Part shown: positions 6,290 through 12,987 of the stretch, in pieces
How the letters are laid out: the number at the start of each line of letters is the position of its first letter
Numbering within the stretch: the first letter of the stretch is position 1
Source: a virus
Reading direction: 5' to 3' (one strand)
DNA: 20,046 bases
IMG/VR virus record: IMGVR_UViG_3300002231_001595
Coordinates: 167 to 20,212 of that record
Position numbers and translations under genes: made by a program
Notes under the pieces: generated by a model
Told to the model about the DNA's origin: nothing
Seen by the model: only the letters and a program-made list of their open reading frames with translations
Database searches by the model: none

Positions 6290-7352
6290 CTTCTGTTGCC
6301 TCTCTATACCTAGCCCCTAGTGTTTCAAAGGAAGCCAAGGTGTTATTCTCTAGCATTTTGATTCTAGGGTCCTTGATTGCGGCCTTCCACTCTCTCTTAG
6401 TTAGAGTAGCGCCAAACAAAGAGAAGGCTTCATCCATACCTGAGATTGCATTAATAGCAGGACCCTCGCTGTTATGAAGCATACCACAAAAGAAGTATTT
6501 ACGTAGCCCTAGTTCAGGACAAGTAAATGCTGCACCACCAGTTCGATGCAACTTCCCGTATTTTGCATACAAGTGCGCAGCGCCAACATCATCAACTACA
6601 GCTGTTGGTTCGTTGTCGTCGGCTCTATGTAGATCACCGAGAACTCTGTATTCATAGGTACCGTCTGGTCCCACAATAGCGGGTCCGTCAGAACGGTGCA
6701 GCTTGTTTCGCCTGTAGTATTTATTTGCGTGCACATTATAGAGGTTTGGCTCCTCATACTCATTAGGAACAAACGATAAGCTAAGTCCCCTGTTCCCGGT
6801 TTCTCCTATCTCTACCGCAGGTCCGTCTGTTCGGTGAAGCTCGTTAAACTGAAAGTATAGTTTGGATCCACCCGGAAAGATCACAGTGGGAGTATTCAAG
6901 TCACTGTGTAGAATTCCTCCCACATGGTGAACCTTAATCTTACCCTCAATTCCGTCTGTTTGTGTGTGGTGCGGATCCCACTCTCCCCAACCATCGCCTG
7001 CCCAAGCAAGACACCCCGCCACGACACTACGCCTTGTGTGGATCGAAGGAAGCCTGTCAGCGCTGAGAGAGAAGTGTAAGGTTGCCTTGTCTGTTACAGG
7101 ACGAATCTGATGTAAGCCTAGGAACTTATAATCTCTATCCCCATAGTTTGATCCTGAAAAGCATTGCTGTAAACCATCAAACACTAGTTTCTTAGTAGTT
7201 CCTTCGTGAAGCCTTGTTACTTGTACTTCCTTTGGTTCCCCAATAACTACATCAAATAGGTGTAGTTCTTCATCCTCTGTTAACTCATCAGCGGGTATAA
7301 TCCGAGTAACTCCGTTTTCAACGATTTCAACGAGGTCGTTTTTGTCCAACAT
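6279..7352 (-). CDS. Six-repeat HR-x-GPA protein
   Basis: 357 residues. It has an N-terminal domain (1-145) without visible repeats, then six spaced HR-type repeats: LHSDLNTPTV 148-157, LHRTDGPAV 172-180, LHRSDGPAI 218-226, LHRADDNEPTAV 241-252, LHRTGGAAF 268-276 and LHNSEGPAI 292-300, each followed by a Gly and Tyr strand. The C terminus is a helical tail (320-357). It is the long relative of the single-repeat proteins in this window; here the motif is GPA rather than GLPA. Spacing of 20-45 residues suggests a beta-solenoid or meander. Its function is unknown; binding to a protein or glycan is possible. Confidence 0.75.
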   Translation of the reverse strand: MLDKNDLVEIVENGVTRIIPADELTEDEELHLFDVVIGEPKEVQVTRLHEGTTKKLVFDGLQQCFSGSNYGDRDYKFLGLHQIRPVTDKATLHFSLSADRLPSIHTRRSVVAGCLAWAGDGWGEWDPHHTQTDGIEGKIKVHHVGGILHSDLNTPTVIFPGGSKLYFQFNELHRTDGPAVEIGETGNRGLSLSFVPNEYEEPNLYNVHANKYYRRNKLHRSDGPAIVGPDGTYEYRVLGDLHRADDNEPTAVVDDVGAAHLYAKYGKLHRTGGAAFTCPELGLRKYFFCGMLHNSEGPAINAISGMDEAFSLFGATLTKREWKAAIKDPRIKMLENNTLASFETLGARYREATEDGR

Positions 7353-7932
7353 CTAACTTATCTCCAAATACTGCCTCTTCTGGAGGCCAGCCATTATGGA
7401 TTCTCTTGTATAAGGTTCTCTTTGCGACTTTGCAGTCTGGGTGCTTAGACCACTCAGCAATCGTCTGTGTCACGCCATTGATCGTGAGGTTGATGTTGCT
7501 GCGCTGGTTCCTGTTCTGCTCAGTCCTTGATAACCACCTGACGTTCCCAGGCTCATAGTTACCATTCGTGTCCACCCTGTCAATGGTATATTTTGGATCG
7601 GGTCGAGATCCTACGTGCATATAAAACGCTTCAAAGGACTTCCTCCAAAGACTGCACACTTCGATGCCCCTGCCTCCGTAGTTAGGATAGTCTTTACTTG
7701 AAGGATTGTGGCATCGCTGGTTCATCCCAACCCACACAGAATACTCTGGAGGTCTTTCCTTCTTACTAGCCTTACGAGAGCAGGATCTACACATAAGTGT
7801 AGATCCTGCTCTAAGGGAAGCTAAGCGAATGACCCTCGTAGTCTGCTTACAGCCTAGGCACAGGCACTTGTACCCCTTCTTAGCCTTAGCTCGTACCATC
7901 CAGGCGCCATAGACTTTTCCTACCTCATTCAT
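7327..7932 (-). CDS. HNH homing-type endonuclease
   Basis: 201 residues from the ATG at 7932, which gives an ATGA overlap with the small membrane gene. The parts in order are a zinc site (CLCLGC and MCRSC near 23-28 and 48-51), the usual phage HNH lead 'YSVWVGMNQRCHNP…YPNYGGRGIEV', the catalytic core YTIDRVDTNGNYEPGNVRW (about 112-130), and a C-terminal helix-turn-helix (WSKH…RTLYKRIHNGWPPEEAVF). This matches free-standing phage HNH enzymes that spread by cutting uninserted DNA. A 16-bp perfect hairpin lies in the coding region. The end overlaps the next gene by 26 bases, a sign of insertion between genes. Confidence 0.88.
   Translation of the reverse strand: MNEVGKVYGAWMVRAKAKKGYKCLCLGCKQTTRVIRLASLRAGSTLMCRSCSRKASKKERPPEYSVWVGMNQRCHNPSSKDYPNYGGRGIEVCSLWRKSFEAFYMHVGSRPDPKYTIDRVDTNGNYEPGNVRWLSRTEQNRNQRSNINLTINGVTQTIAEWSKHPDCKVAKRTLYKRIHNGWPPEEAVFGDKLDVGQKRPR
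7777..7812. repeat. 16-bp perfect inverted repeat in the HNH gene
   Basis: Arms at 7777-7792 and 7797-7812 are exact reverse complements (AGAGCAGGATCTACAC) separated by the four bases ATAA. In the reading frame of the HNH gene it codes for RAGSTLMCRSCSR, including the second zinc-binding cysteine pair. A perfect 16-base stem inside a coding sequence is unlikely by chance. No T run follows, so it is not a usual terminator. Confidence 0.9.
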
Positions 7933-8033
7933 CCTAACAAATACCAAAGTACGTAGTCAAAGACTAATCCTAGGAAGAATCCGAAAGTCAAGAAGGAGAG
8001 GTTCTTGCTCGTTCTACAAAGCGCTTGCTTCAT
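7929..8033 (-). CDS. Small membrane protein (34 aa)
   Basis: 34 residues, beginning MKQALCRTSKN and ending in one hydrophobic segment (about 12-34: LSFLTFGFFLGLVFDYVLWY). The ATG at 8033 has an ATGA overlap with the upstream stop, and its own TGA overlaps the ATG of the HNH gene, so it fits a translational chain on both sides. This double overlap is the main evidence that it is real. It probably sits in the inner membrane, with a basic N terminus inside. No function is assigned. Confidence 0.6.
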   Translation of the reverse strand: MKQALCRTSKNLSFLTFGFFLGLVFDYVLWYLLG

Positions 8034-8227
8034 CGCTTCTTTTGGGGCTTACGCTGCGCACGAGACGTGCTAAGGCGCTCCAAGAACATGTCCAAGGTCG
8101 CGCCCGGAGTCACACCAAGAACCTGTAGGCGCCCGTCTAGGCTCTTACAGTAGAAGTCTCGATCCTTACCATACAATCGAGCCTTGACGTTTGCGGAGGG
8201 AATCTGAACCGAAATATTGACATTCAT
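8030..8227 (-). CDS. Hypothetical protein
   Basis: 65 residues, with likely beta strands at the start (NISVQIPSANVKARLYG), a basic tail (RAQRKPQKKR) and a leucine-rich helix between (ATLDMFLERLST). The basic tail could bind nucleic acid, but no family is recognised. Both ends overlap the neighbouring genes by 4 bases. Confidence 0.65.
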   Translation of the reverse strand: MNVNISVQIPSANVKARLYGKDRDFYCKSLDGRLQVLGVTPGATLDMFLERLSTSRAQRKPQKKR

Positions 8228-8874
8228 AGGTACACCACCAAAGGAGCATTTGTTACGTTATATCGTTCATTGCAAACAGAAGCATTTGCAACCACAGCGT
8301 TATTTAGGTTGTACAGGCCATAGCCGTTATGGATGTGGCCACACACAACAAGTTTAAGGTTATCCATAGACTCAATAAGTTGCTTTTGGTACTTACACCC
8401 TACAGGTTCCCCTCGAACCGTTCTGTCTCCACGGTCTAGTGGAGGACCATGGGTTACTAAGATATCCGTGTTCGCAGGAACCTTGTCCCAGACTTGCTTC
8501 ATGTTGGGGCGATTCACATTAAATGCCCAATCGTAGAACCAAGGCTGCCTGGGTTCACCGTAGATGTTTAGTCCCTCTACAGTAACGGACTCTTGGTTTA
8601 GTGTGATGATTACACTTTCTGCTTCTTCGTTTAGTAGATCTACTGCTTTGTCTGGATCATCCTCAAACAGCAAGTCGTGGTTACCGGCAACAAAGATTTT
8701 ATGCTTCGCGGGTTGCTTACTAAACCACTTACCAAACTCGCGGATACGATGAGGCCGTCCCTGGAACGTGGCATCGCCAGAGTGTAGTAGAACATCACAC
8801 TCAGGGATTACTAACTCTCCGTGCTTAATGTGCGTATCGGAGATACACACGATCTTAGTCTTCGTTTTAGTCAT
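8224..8874 (-). CDS. Metallophosphoesterase (MPPED/UPF0046-like)
   Basis: 216 residues from the ATG at 8874, which overlaps the upstream TGA (ATGA); a GTG at 8880 is the alternative. The calcineurin-type metal motifs are all present: SDTH (12-15), HSGD (31-34), GNHD (64-67), VTHGPP and CGHIHNGYG, with the His/Asp ligands intact. Spacing and the 'HTH…D…GNHD…GHxH' order fit the small MPPED-like group that hydrolyses phosphodiesters or phosphate monoesters. Unlike the SbcD-like gene of this phage it is short and has no partner ATPase, so it is more likely a nucleotide or cyclic-nucleotide phosphodiesterase, possibly against host signalling. The substrate is unknown. Confidence 0.85.
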   Translation of the reverse strand: MTKTKTKIVCISDTHIKHGELVIPECDVLLHSGDATFQGRPHRIREFGKWFSKQPAKHKIFVAGNHDLLFEDDPDKAVDLLNEEAESVIITLNQESVTVEGLNIYGEPRQPWFYDWAFNVNRPNMKQVWDKVPANTDILVTHGPPLDRGDRTVRGEPVGCKYQKQLIESMDNLKLVVCGHIHNGYGLYNLNNAVVANASVCNERYNVTNAPLVVYL

Positions 8875-9125
8875 ATCCACTCTATGGAGGCAGGCTTATC
8901 CTTGCCTTTTGCTTCCGCTAGTTCTTTCTCTAGTCTGTTTATTGTAGTGAGCAGGAAAGTGATTCCCTTGCTGAGTTTTACTCTCATAGGCACAGGAAGG
9001 CGAGTTAAACAGTGACACCCTCCATTTGTATGGACACCTGTAGACCTGCCCCACACACACCCTCCGTCCGAGCAACCTACTCCTAGTGCTCTCAGACTAT
9101 CATGTATATCTTCAGAGATTTTCAT
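8871..9125 (-). CDS. Hypothetical protein, Cys/Gly-rich
   Basis: 84 residues from the ATG at 9125, which has a strong AAGGAGAGG ribosome site and an ATGA overlap with the upstream gene; a longer in-frame start at 9152 lacks both. The N-terminal half has four Cys and many Gly (VGCSDGGCVWGRSTGVHTNGGCHCLTR style), the rest is helical and basic. It is possibly a small zinc protein. No family is recognised. Confidence 0.65.
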   Translation of the reverse strand: MKISEDIHDSLRALGVGCSDGGCVWGRSTGVHTNGGCHCLTRLPVPMRVKLSKGITFLLTTINRLEKELAEAKGKDKPASIEWI

Positions 9126-9409
9126 TGCTGGCCTCTCCTTACGGCAGCCCACTCTTTGATTTCTTTTCGTGCAAGTGCTGGTGTTTTCTGTACTTTACCG
9201 TATCTAGTTCGGCACTTTACTGAAAACCAGTCCTTCCAAGAATCTTCACCATAGTTGTATAGATTAGCGATGTAGGACTCTAGTAATCGGCTGGACCCAC
9301 CAAATCGAACATAGATAGCGGACATTCTCCCTACAACTTCGCCGTCCTCTAGTATGTCTGTAACACACGTATCCTTTGTTATGCGCGTTGATGTTCCGAA
9401 GGAGATCAC
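9122..9409 (-). CDS. Hypothetical protein
   Basis: 95 residues from a GTG at 9409. The GTGA overlap with the 36-residue gene upstream supports this start. It has beta strands at the start (TDILEDGEVVGRMSAIYVRFGG), then helices and a basic C terminus. No known family is recognised. Confidence 0.65.
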   Translation of the reverse strand: MISFGTSTRITKDTCVTDILEDGEVVGRMSAIYVRFGGSSRLLESYIANLYNYGEDSWKDWFSVKCRTRYGKVQKTPALARKEIKEWAAVRRGQQ

Positions 9410-9516
9410 TTTTCCAGTTCCTGCTCATACCTGTACTCTACAGTAGGAGACCACCTAGGGTAGTAGTAAGCATCCGATTCAGCAAGCAAAAACCCTAGGT
9501 CCTTTGTAGAGGCCAT
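9406..9516 (-). CDS. Small hypothetical protein (36 aa)
   Basis: 36 residues from the ATG at 9516 (MASTKDLGFLLAESDAYYYP…), ending at a TGA that overlaps the GTG of the next gene by 4 bases. It has aromatic and acidic residues (DAYYYPRWSPTVEYRYEQELEK). The ribosome site is weak and the gene is short, so the overlap is the main support. It sits just after the lipoprotein gene. Confidence 0.5.
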   Translation of the reverse strand: MASTKDLGFLLAESDAYYYPRWSPTVEYRYEQELEK

Positions 9517-9547
9517 CTGTAATGGTGACGTACTCACTCTAGCAGAG

Positions 9548-10228
9548 CTAAACAAACGGAAGCAGCATCATAGGAACTAGAAGGTTGTACATGTTCATGG
9601 CACAGCAACTTCCAGTTCGAAGGTGAAGGTATAAGGAGTAAACGAAAACACCAATAGACACAAGATAACTTCCATGTCCTGTAGGAGTAGTGGACAGCTG
9701 TAGATCGTTCATCCAAATCGGCCTAGGGTTATCTTCGTCTGTAAACCAGGCATGTGCTGTAGTGAAGTGTGCACATGCTGGAGCCTCTGGCAAAAGATCG
9801 GCGTTTACAGGAACCAACGGAGGTCTACTACTACGCATATGAACAGAACAGTCTTGATCAAGAGCAAAGTCTGCAACTTCAACAGTGATCAAAGGATGCC
9901 TCACTACGTCCTCTCCACCCATATACCTGTAAGAGTATGTGTAGGTTGAGTCAAAGGAAATATCTGAGTCTGTTACACATAGATTAGAGATTTCAGAAGA
10001 CGGAGTAGAATAGGTGGTGTGAGTGCTTCGATCAAAGGCCAGCAATGCTCGGGCATTGGCTACTTCCGTACAGGATGGCCCTACAGAAGCATCGGGGGTG
10101 ACAAAGGAGCCGTCCGTATACCCGCTGTCTGTGGTTGGTTGTGTTCCGCTGTCCATGGGTCCGACAACGGGACCCGCAGAGCCACAGGCAGAGAGGAGAA
10201 GAGCAAGGATTAGTGCGTTGTTGGTCAT
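9548..10228 (-). CDS. Secreted lipoprotein with its own promoter (possible moron or superinfection-exclusion gene)
   Basis: 226 residues. A short hydrophobic N terminus (ALILALLL, 5-12) leads to a lipobox LSAC with Cys15 and Gly at +2, so lipidation and probably outer-membrane sorting are predicted. Then comes a D/S/T/G/P-rich linker (to about 50), the kind common in lipoproteins of Myxococcota and related bacteria, and a globular part with further cysteines (53, 84, 127, 152 and 208-209) that could form disulfides. The last 40 residues are unusually hydrophobic. Its promoter is described separately; an mRNA from it would begin at the start codon. Phage lipoproteins often block superinfection or alter the cell surface; that role is inferred. 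The neighbouring genes show no signal peptide. Confidence 0.8.
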   Translation of the reverse strand: MTNNALILALLLSACGSAGPVVGPMDSGTQPTTDSGYTDGSFVTPDASVGPSCTEVANARALLAFDRSTHTTYSTPSSEISNLCVTDSDISFDSTYTYSYRYMGGEDVVRHPLITVEVADFALDQDCSVHMRSSRPPLVPVNADLLPEAPACAHFTTAHAWFTDEDNPRPIWMNDLQLSTTPTGHGSYLVSIGVFVYSLYLHLRTGSCCAMNMYNLLVPMMLLPFV

Positions 10229-10234
10229 AACACT

Positions 10235-10262
10235 ACTATAAGACGGCTAGCGGGGGTGTCAA
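10235..10262 (-). promoter_or_regulatory. Near-consensus sigma-70 promoter for the lipoprotein gene
   Basis: On the minus strand TTGACA (10262-10257, a perfect -35) is followed after 16 bases by TATAGT (10240-10235, 5 of 6 in the -10). Only six bases (AGTGTT) lie between the -10 and the ATG at 10228, so transcription should begin at or within a base or two of the A of the start codon. The promoter occupies the gap between the methyltransferase and lipoprotein genes, one of few gaps of this size in the window. Confidence 0.8.
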
Positions 10263-10266
10263 CCCA

Positions 10267-11298
10267 TTATTGGATCAGGGTTCCGACAAACAAAAACTCA
10301 GTTACATGCGAACTACTCGGCGTTCCTACCTTAACACCCGACTTATTGGAGATTCCGATCTTATGGCCGATGTAGGCAGGGTGCTTTATCTCATAGGTTC
10401 TAAGATTGTACTTCTTTCCTAACGTATCTTCGATCTGCTGCCTACTAAGATATCCGGTACTATTGAAAGACAATACAACATACTTTGACTTGAGTAGGTC
10501 TACTACCTGCTGGAATGCAGTAAGTGCATATTTTGAGCTATTCCATAGAGACTTGCGGGTCTTTGTGTCTATTCGCTTCCGTGCCTTCCCGTAGACCTCT
10601 GGTTCGTCCCACTTCACTAAGGTTTCCCAAATATGATAGTTACCTAAGTAGCTGTGCTGGTTGTAGGGAGGGTCTAGGTACGTAAGGTCTGCCGTGTAGG
10701 TCTTCAGACACTCTGTGTCCAGCATGTTCGAGGTGGAGCCGGTGCCTGTGAGGCTGAGTGAAGGAATACGGAGCGACAGAGGATTGAAGCTACGCTTGGA
10801 CCATTGCTTAAGGTAAGCCATCTGTACGCCGCATGTAGAATCAACACGGTCTGCTGCCTCCATGAGGGACGTGAGTAGTATGGACTTGAACAACTTGTCT
10901 GTGAGGTTCATGTCTTCGATGCGATTACGCACTGCTTCTATCTTTTGTGCGTTCTCCTTCTGGAAAAACCAAGATTCGTCAGAGTACGTGTGTGTAAAGA
11001 ACCCACTCTTAAGATACTTGGCATGATACCCTGAAACACCTTCGTGTAGGTCTATAATGGCTTCTGTAGCATCTTTTAGGTAGGTGAATGCATCTGCAGC
11101 AACGTAGCAGTTAGCTAGGGTGTAAGCATAAGCTGCGTAGTCATTCGCATGAACATGATAACCTAGTGTCTTTAGGTCAAAACCTACTCGGCTTGTACCG
11201 GAGTAGAGATCTATTACTGTACCCTTGTCGAGAGTATCTGCAATAGCCTCTCGTATCTTAGGGATAAGTAGTCTCTTTGATCCCAGGTACTTAATCAT
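10267..11298 (-). CDS. D12-class N6-adenine DNA methyltransferase
   Basis: 343 residues. The N terminus MIKYLGSKRLLIPKI is typical of Dam/D12-class enzymes. Motif I for AdoMet binding is DLYSGTSRVG (30-39), and motif IV is DPPYNQHSY (209-217), the catalytic DPPY that flips and methylates adenine. The region between (about 60-205) is the target-recognition part and varies. The recognition site cannot be read from sequence; GATC is only a guess. It would protect phage DNA from host restriction or regulate its processing. It overlaps the upstream gene by 4 bases. No matching restriction enzyme is visible. Confidence 0.88.
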   Translation of the reverse strand: MIKYLGSKRLLIPKIREAIADTLDKGTVIDLYSGTSRVGFDLKTLGYHVHANDYAAYAYTLANCYVAADAFTYLKDATEAIIDLHEGVSGYHAKYLKSGFFTHTYSDESWFFQKENAQKIEAVRNRIEDMNLTDKLFKSILLTSLMEAADRVDSTCGVQMAYLKQWSKRSFNPLSLRIPSLSLTGTGSTSNMLDTECLKTYTADLTYLDPPYNQHSYLGNYHIWETLVKWDEPEVYGKARKRIDTKTRKSLWNSSKYALTAFQQVVDLLKSKYVVLSFNSTGYLSRQQIEDTLGKKYNLRTYEIKHPAYIGHKIGISNKSGVKVGTPSSSHVTEFLFVGTLIQ

Positions 11299-11513
11299 TG
11301 TTTGTGCTCCCTCATGACCACTCCGCCGTTTTCGTAGTAGCTCTCGTCTCCACTGTCACAGACGTATGCAGGAAGTCCGTTGTCTCTGTGCGCGTAGCCA
11401 TTATTATTGCACCACCACTCAGAGTGAACTCCGTCTTCCCAAATAAGAACTACCTTACCTCCATCAAAGACTATTGACTCTTTCCAGTTAACATACATTA
11501 TGGTGTAATTCAC
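11295..11513 (-). CDS. HR-x-NGLPA repeat protein, copy 4
   Basis: 72 residues from the GTG at 11513. HRDNGLPA is at 42-49, followed by a CDSGDESYYENG strand. The second HR repeat is lost, so this is a single-repeat copy, with a long beta-rich N terminus ending in EWWCNNNG. An ATG at 11498 is an alternative start; a GAGAGGTGA ribosome site lies upstream of it but at a long spacing. Its stop overlaps the methyltransferase start by 4 bases, so the two are translationally coupled. The function is unknown. Confidence 0.75.
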   Translation of the reverse strand: MNYTIMYVNWKESIVFDGGKVVLIWEDGVHSEWWCNNNGYAHRDNGLPAYVCDSGDESYYENGGVVMREHKQ

Positions 11514-11520
11514 CTCTCAT

Positions 11521-11721
11521 CTAACTTACTTTCATCTTAACTAGGTAACCACTAGTAGCATAATATGCCTCATATCCATTACTCACTATAACGGCGGGTA
11601 ATCCGTTGCCCCTGTAAATCTTACCTGAGGAGTTACTCCACAACTCTTTAATGACTCCGTGTGTTCTAGAAATCAACTTCACATTAACGTCACCAAACCT
11701 ATGTAAAGTAATTTTGTCCAT
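11521..11721 (-). CDS. HR-x-NGLPA repeat protein, copy 5 (diverged)
   Basis: 66 residues. The motif is YRGNGLPA at 36-43, so the His is replaced by Tyr, followed by NGYEAYYATSGYL. No second repeat. It lies between copy 4 and an unrelated gene, with short gaps rather than overlaps. The change of the invariant His suggests a copy under relaxed constraint. The function is unknown. Confidence 0.7.
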   Translation of the reverse strand: MDKITLHRFGDVNVKLISRTHGVIKELWSNSSGKIYRGNGLPAVIVSNGYEAYYATSGYLVKMKVS

Positions 11722-11724
11722 GTT

Positions 11725-12123
11725 CTACTTTCGGATAATATCAATGTAACCATTCCCGCTACATTCCTGACACCGGAACAAATCTTTACCAGACGCAACC
11801 GCTTCTCTCTCGTCCGACGTGAGAGGACGCCAAGTACCTCGGTAATCAAGATCGTACTCAGCAGGCCCAGCGGGACTTGCAGTATGCCCAGACACCACTA
11901 TTCTACCCTCCCACACCTCAACATGGCCAGGTTCTGGTAGATCAGCCCATACATCTGTCGCGTCTAGTCCGCTCTCTTCCATATCATGCCGAACACCACA
12001 GGTAGCAGACAACACCACAGCCTGATCACTAGTCCTAGAAACGGCAACAACTGCTTGTTGTGACCCTTTGATATATGGACAAACTGTGTCGTCCAACGGA
12101 TTTAGATCTGTAAAGTTATCCAT
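11725..12123 (-). CDS. Hypothetical protein with C-terminal CxxC
   Basis: 132 residues. The middle is beta-rich (VEVWEGRIVVSGHTASPAG…) and the C terminus carries CQECSGNG (near 117-124), half of a zinc knuckle like those in DnaJ-type cysteine repeats. Two further Cys lie earlier (VCPYIKG near 15 and ATCGV near 42) and might complete a site. The family is not recognised. Confidence 0.65.
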   Translation of the reverse strand: MDNFTDLNPLDDTVCPYIKGSQQAVVAVSRTSDQAVVLSATCGVRHDMEESGLDATDVWADLPEPGHVEVWEGRIVVSGHTASPAGPAEYDLDYRGTWRPLTSDEREAVASGKDLFRCQECSGNGYIDIIRK

Positions 12124-12129
12124 GGTTTT

Positions 12130-12285
12130 CTATTCATCGTAGCTGGGGAACAGAGCGAACCAAACAGCATCCACCACACCATACACTGCGTACATTGCTT
12201 CCAAACAAACAGTCAGTAGGGCATAAAATAGATCAGAAATGAGCACACTATTGCTGACCTGCGGGAAGGTGTATGTTCTACTCAC
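12130..12285 (-). CDS. Small membrane protein (51 aa)
   Basis: 51 residues from a GTG at 12285 whose GTGA overlaps the stop of the upstream gene; the stop lies just before the next gene. A hydrophobic stretch of about 30 residues (18-47: DLFYALLTVCLEAMYAVYGV… to …VWFALF) suggests one or two membrane segments. The overlap at the start is the main support, as there is no independent ribosome site. No family is recognised. Confidence 0.55.
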   Translation of the reverse strand: MSRTYTFPQVSNSVLISDLFYALLTVCLEAMYAVYGVVDAVWFALFPSYDE

Positions 12286-12560
12286 AGCGTGGGACCAAAG
12301 TCTGGGACAATGATCTTAGGTTCTTCTTCCTTCTTGCGTTCTTGCATCAGGTCAAGGAGCCTACGAGTCGTCTCTCCCTCAGAAAGCTTGGCCACAGTAA
12401 TAGACTGCGCTTCTTGGTCTACGGAGATATCAAAATGCAGCTTAATCCACCGAGCCGCTTCTTCGTCTTGGATGATCTCGTCAAAGATCTTTCCTAGCGT
12501 CATGTACTTGTTCGCTAGTTCTTCCTCTGTAAGTTCTTCTACTGCTTCTTCTTCTGCCAT
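12282..12560 (-). CDS. Hypothetical acidic helical protein
   Basis: 92 residues, very acidic at the N terminus (MAEEEAVEELTEEELANKY), then a helical centre and a basic stretch (QERKKEEEPK). The family is not recognised; such small acidic helical proteins in phages often bind host enzymes, but nothing here shows that. Confidence 0.65.
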   Translation of the reverse strand: MAEEEAVEELTEEELANKYMTLGKIFDEIIQDEEAARWIKLHFDISVDQEAQSITVAKLSEGETTRRLLDLMQERKKEEEPKIIVPDFGPTL

Positions 12561-12571
12561 GTCTTATCCCT

Positions 12572-12850
12572 TTACTGGTTTAGCTTACGAGTTCTCTTAC
12601 CATCTTCAGTTACGTGATACACTGATAACTTTCTTCCGCGTACCCAATACTCTTCTACCTTAATTTTATCTAAGAAGTATACCAGAGCAGGACCATTTTC
12701 CCTGTGGCGTTGTCCATACTCAAAGTAGTACTCTCCTCCACGCACATTAACAACCGCAGGAAGTCCACTAGAACGATGCAACAAAGCATTCCGTCCTGAT
12801 AAGGTCCACCGCTCTCCATCCTCGTCTATTTTGCATATCTCCTTATCCAA
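12572..12850 (-). CDS. HR-x-NGLPA repeat protein, copy 6
   Basis: 92 residues from a TTG at 12850; there is no ATG upstream in frame before a stop. HRSSGLPA lies at 25-32, HRENGPA at 49-55 and EEYWVRGR at 66-73, so it has the full two-repeat layout of copies 1-3. A basic tail (KRTRKLNQ) follows. Upstream (higher coordinates) lie a relic of a further copy and a hairpin. The function is unknown. Confidence 0.75.
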   Translation of the reverse strand: MDKEICKIDEDGERWTLSGRNALLHRSSGLPAVVNVRGGEYYFEYGQRHRENGPALVYFLDKIKVEEYWVRGRKLSVYHVTEDGKRTRKLNQ

Positions 12851-12868
12851 ATATTTGTTCTTTCAAAT

Positions 12869-12946
12869 CTAGTAGAGAACCATAGTGGCAAATCCATTTT
12901 CTCGGTGATACATTCCTAGCACACTCCACTCTTCGTGCCCCTCAAC
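12869..12946 (-). pseudogene. Relic of an HR-x-NGLPA gene
   Basis: An open frame bounded by stops on both sides (TAG at 12947-12949 and TAG at 12869-12871) reads EEWSVLGMYHRENGFATMVLY. It keeps the signature W-x-x-x-G-x-x-HRENG-x-A, with LP changed to F, but has no upstream part, no ribosome site and no second half. It is best read as a decayed copy. It fills the gap between the hairpin and copy 6. A tiny 14-residue peptide from the ATG at 12913 cannot be excluded but is unlikely. Confidence 0.65.
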
Positions 12947-12977
12947 CTAGCTTACACTTAGGCTTCAACTTGAGGGG
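12938..12977. terminator. Hairpin of 8-bp arms, possible terminator or processing site
   Basis: Inverted repeat CCCCTCAA (12938-12945) and TTGAGGGG (12970-12977) with a 24-base loop that contains a further CCTA/TAGG pair. It lies in the only gap of about 120 bases without an intact gene. Neither strand has a T run after it, so factor-independent termination is weakly supported. RNA processing or stability is an alternative. Confidence 0.45.
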
Positions 12978-12987
12978 TCTGTGCTTC

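Noticed and set aside
9406-9547. Terminator after the lipoprotein gene
   Set aside because: No stem-loop with a T run was seen in the short gap, so transcription probably continues.
9534-9716. Alternative minus-strand frame over the end of the lipoprotein gene
   Set aside because: I considered a frame break near the unusually hydrophobic C terminus, but both alternatives look weak and the main frame has no clear junction.
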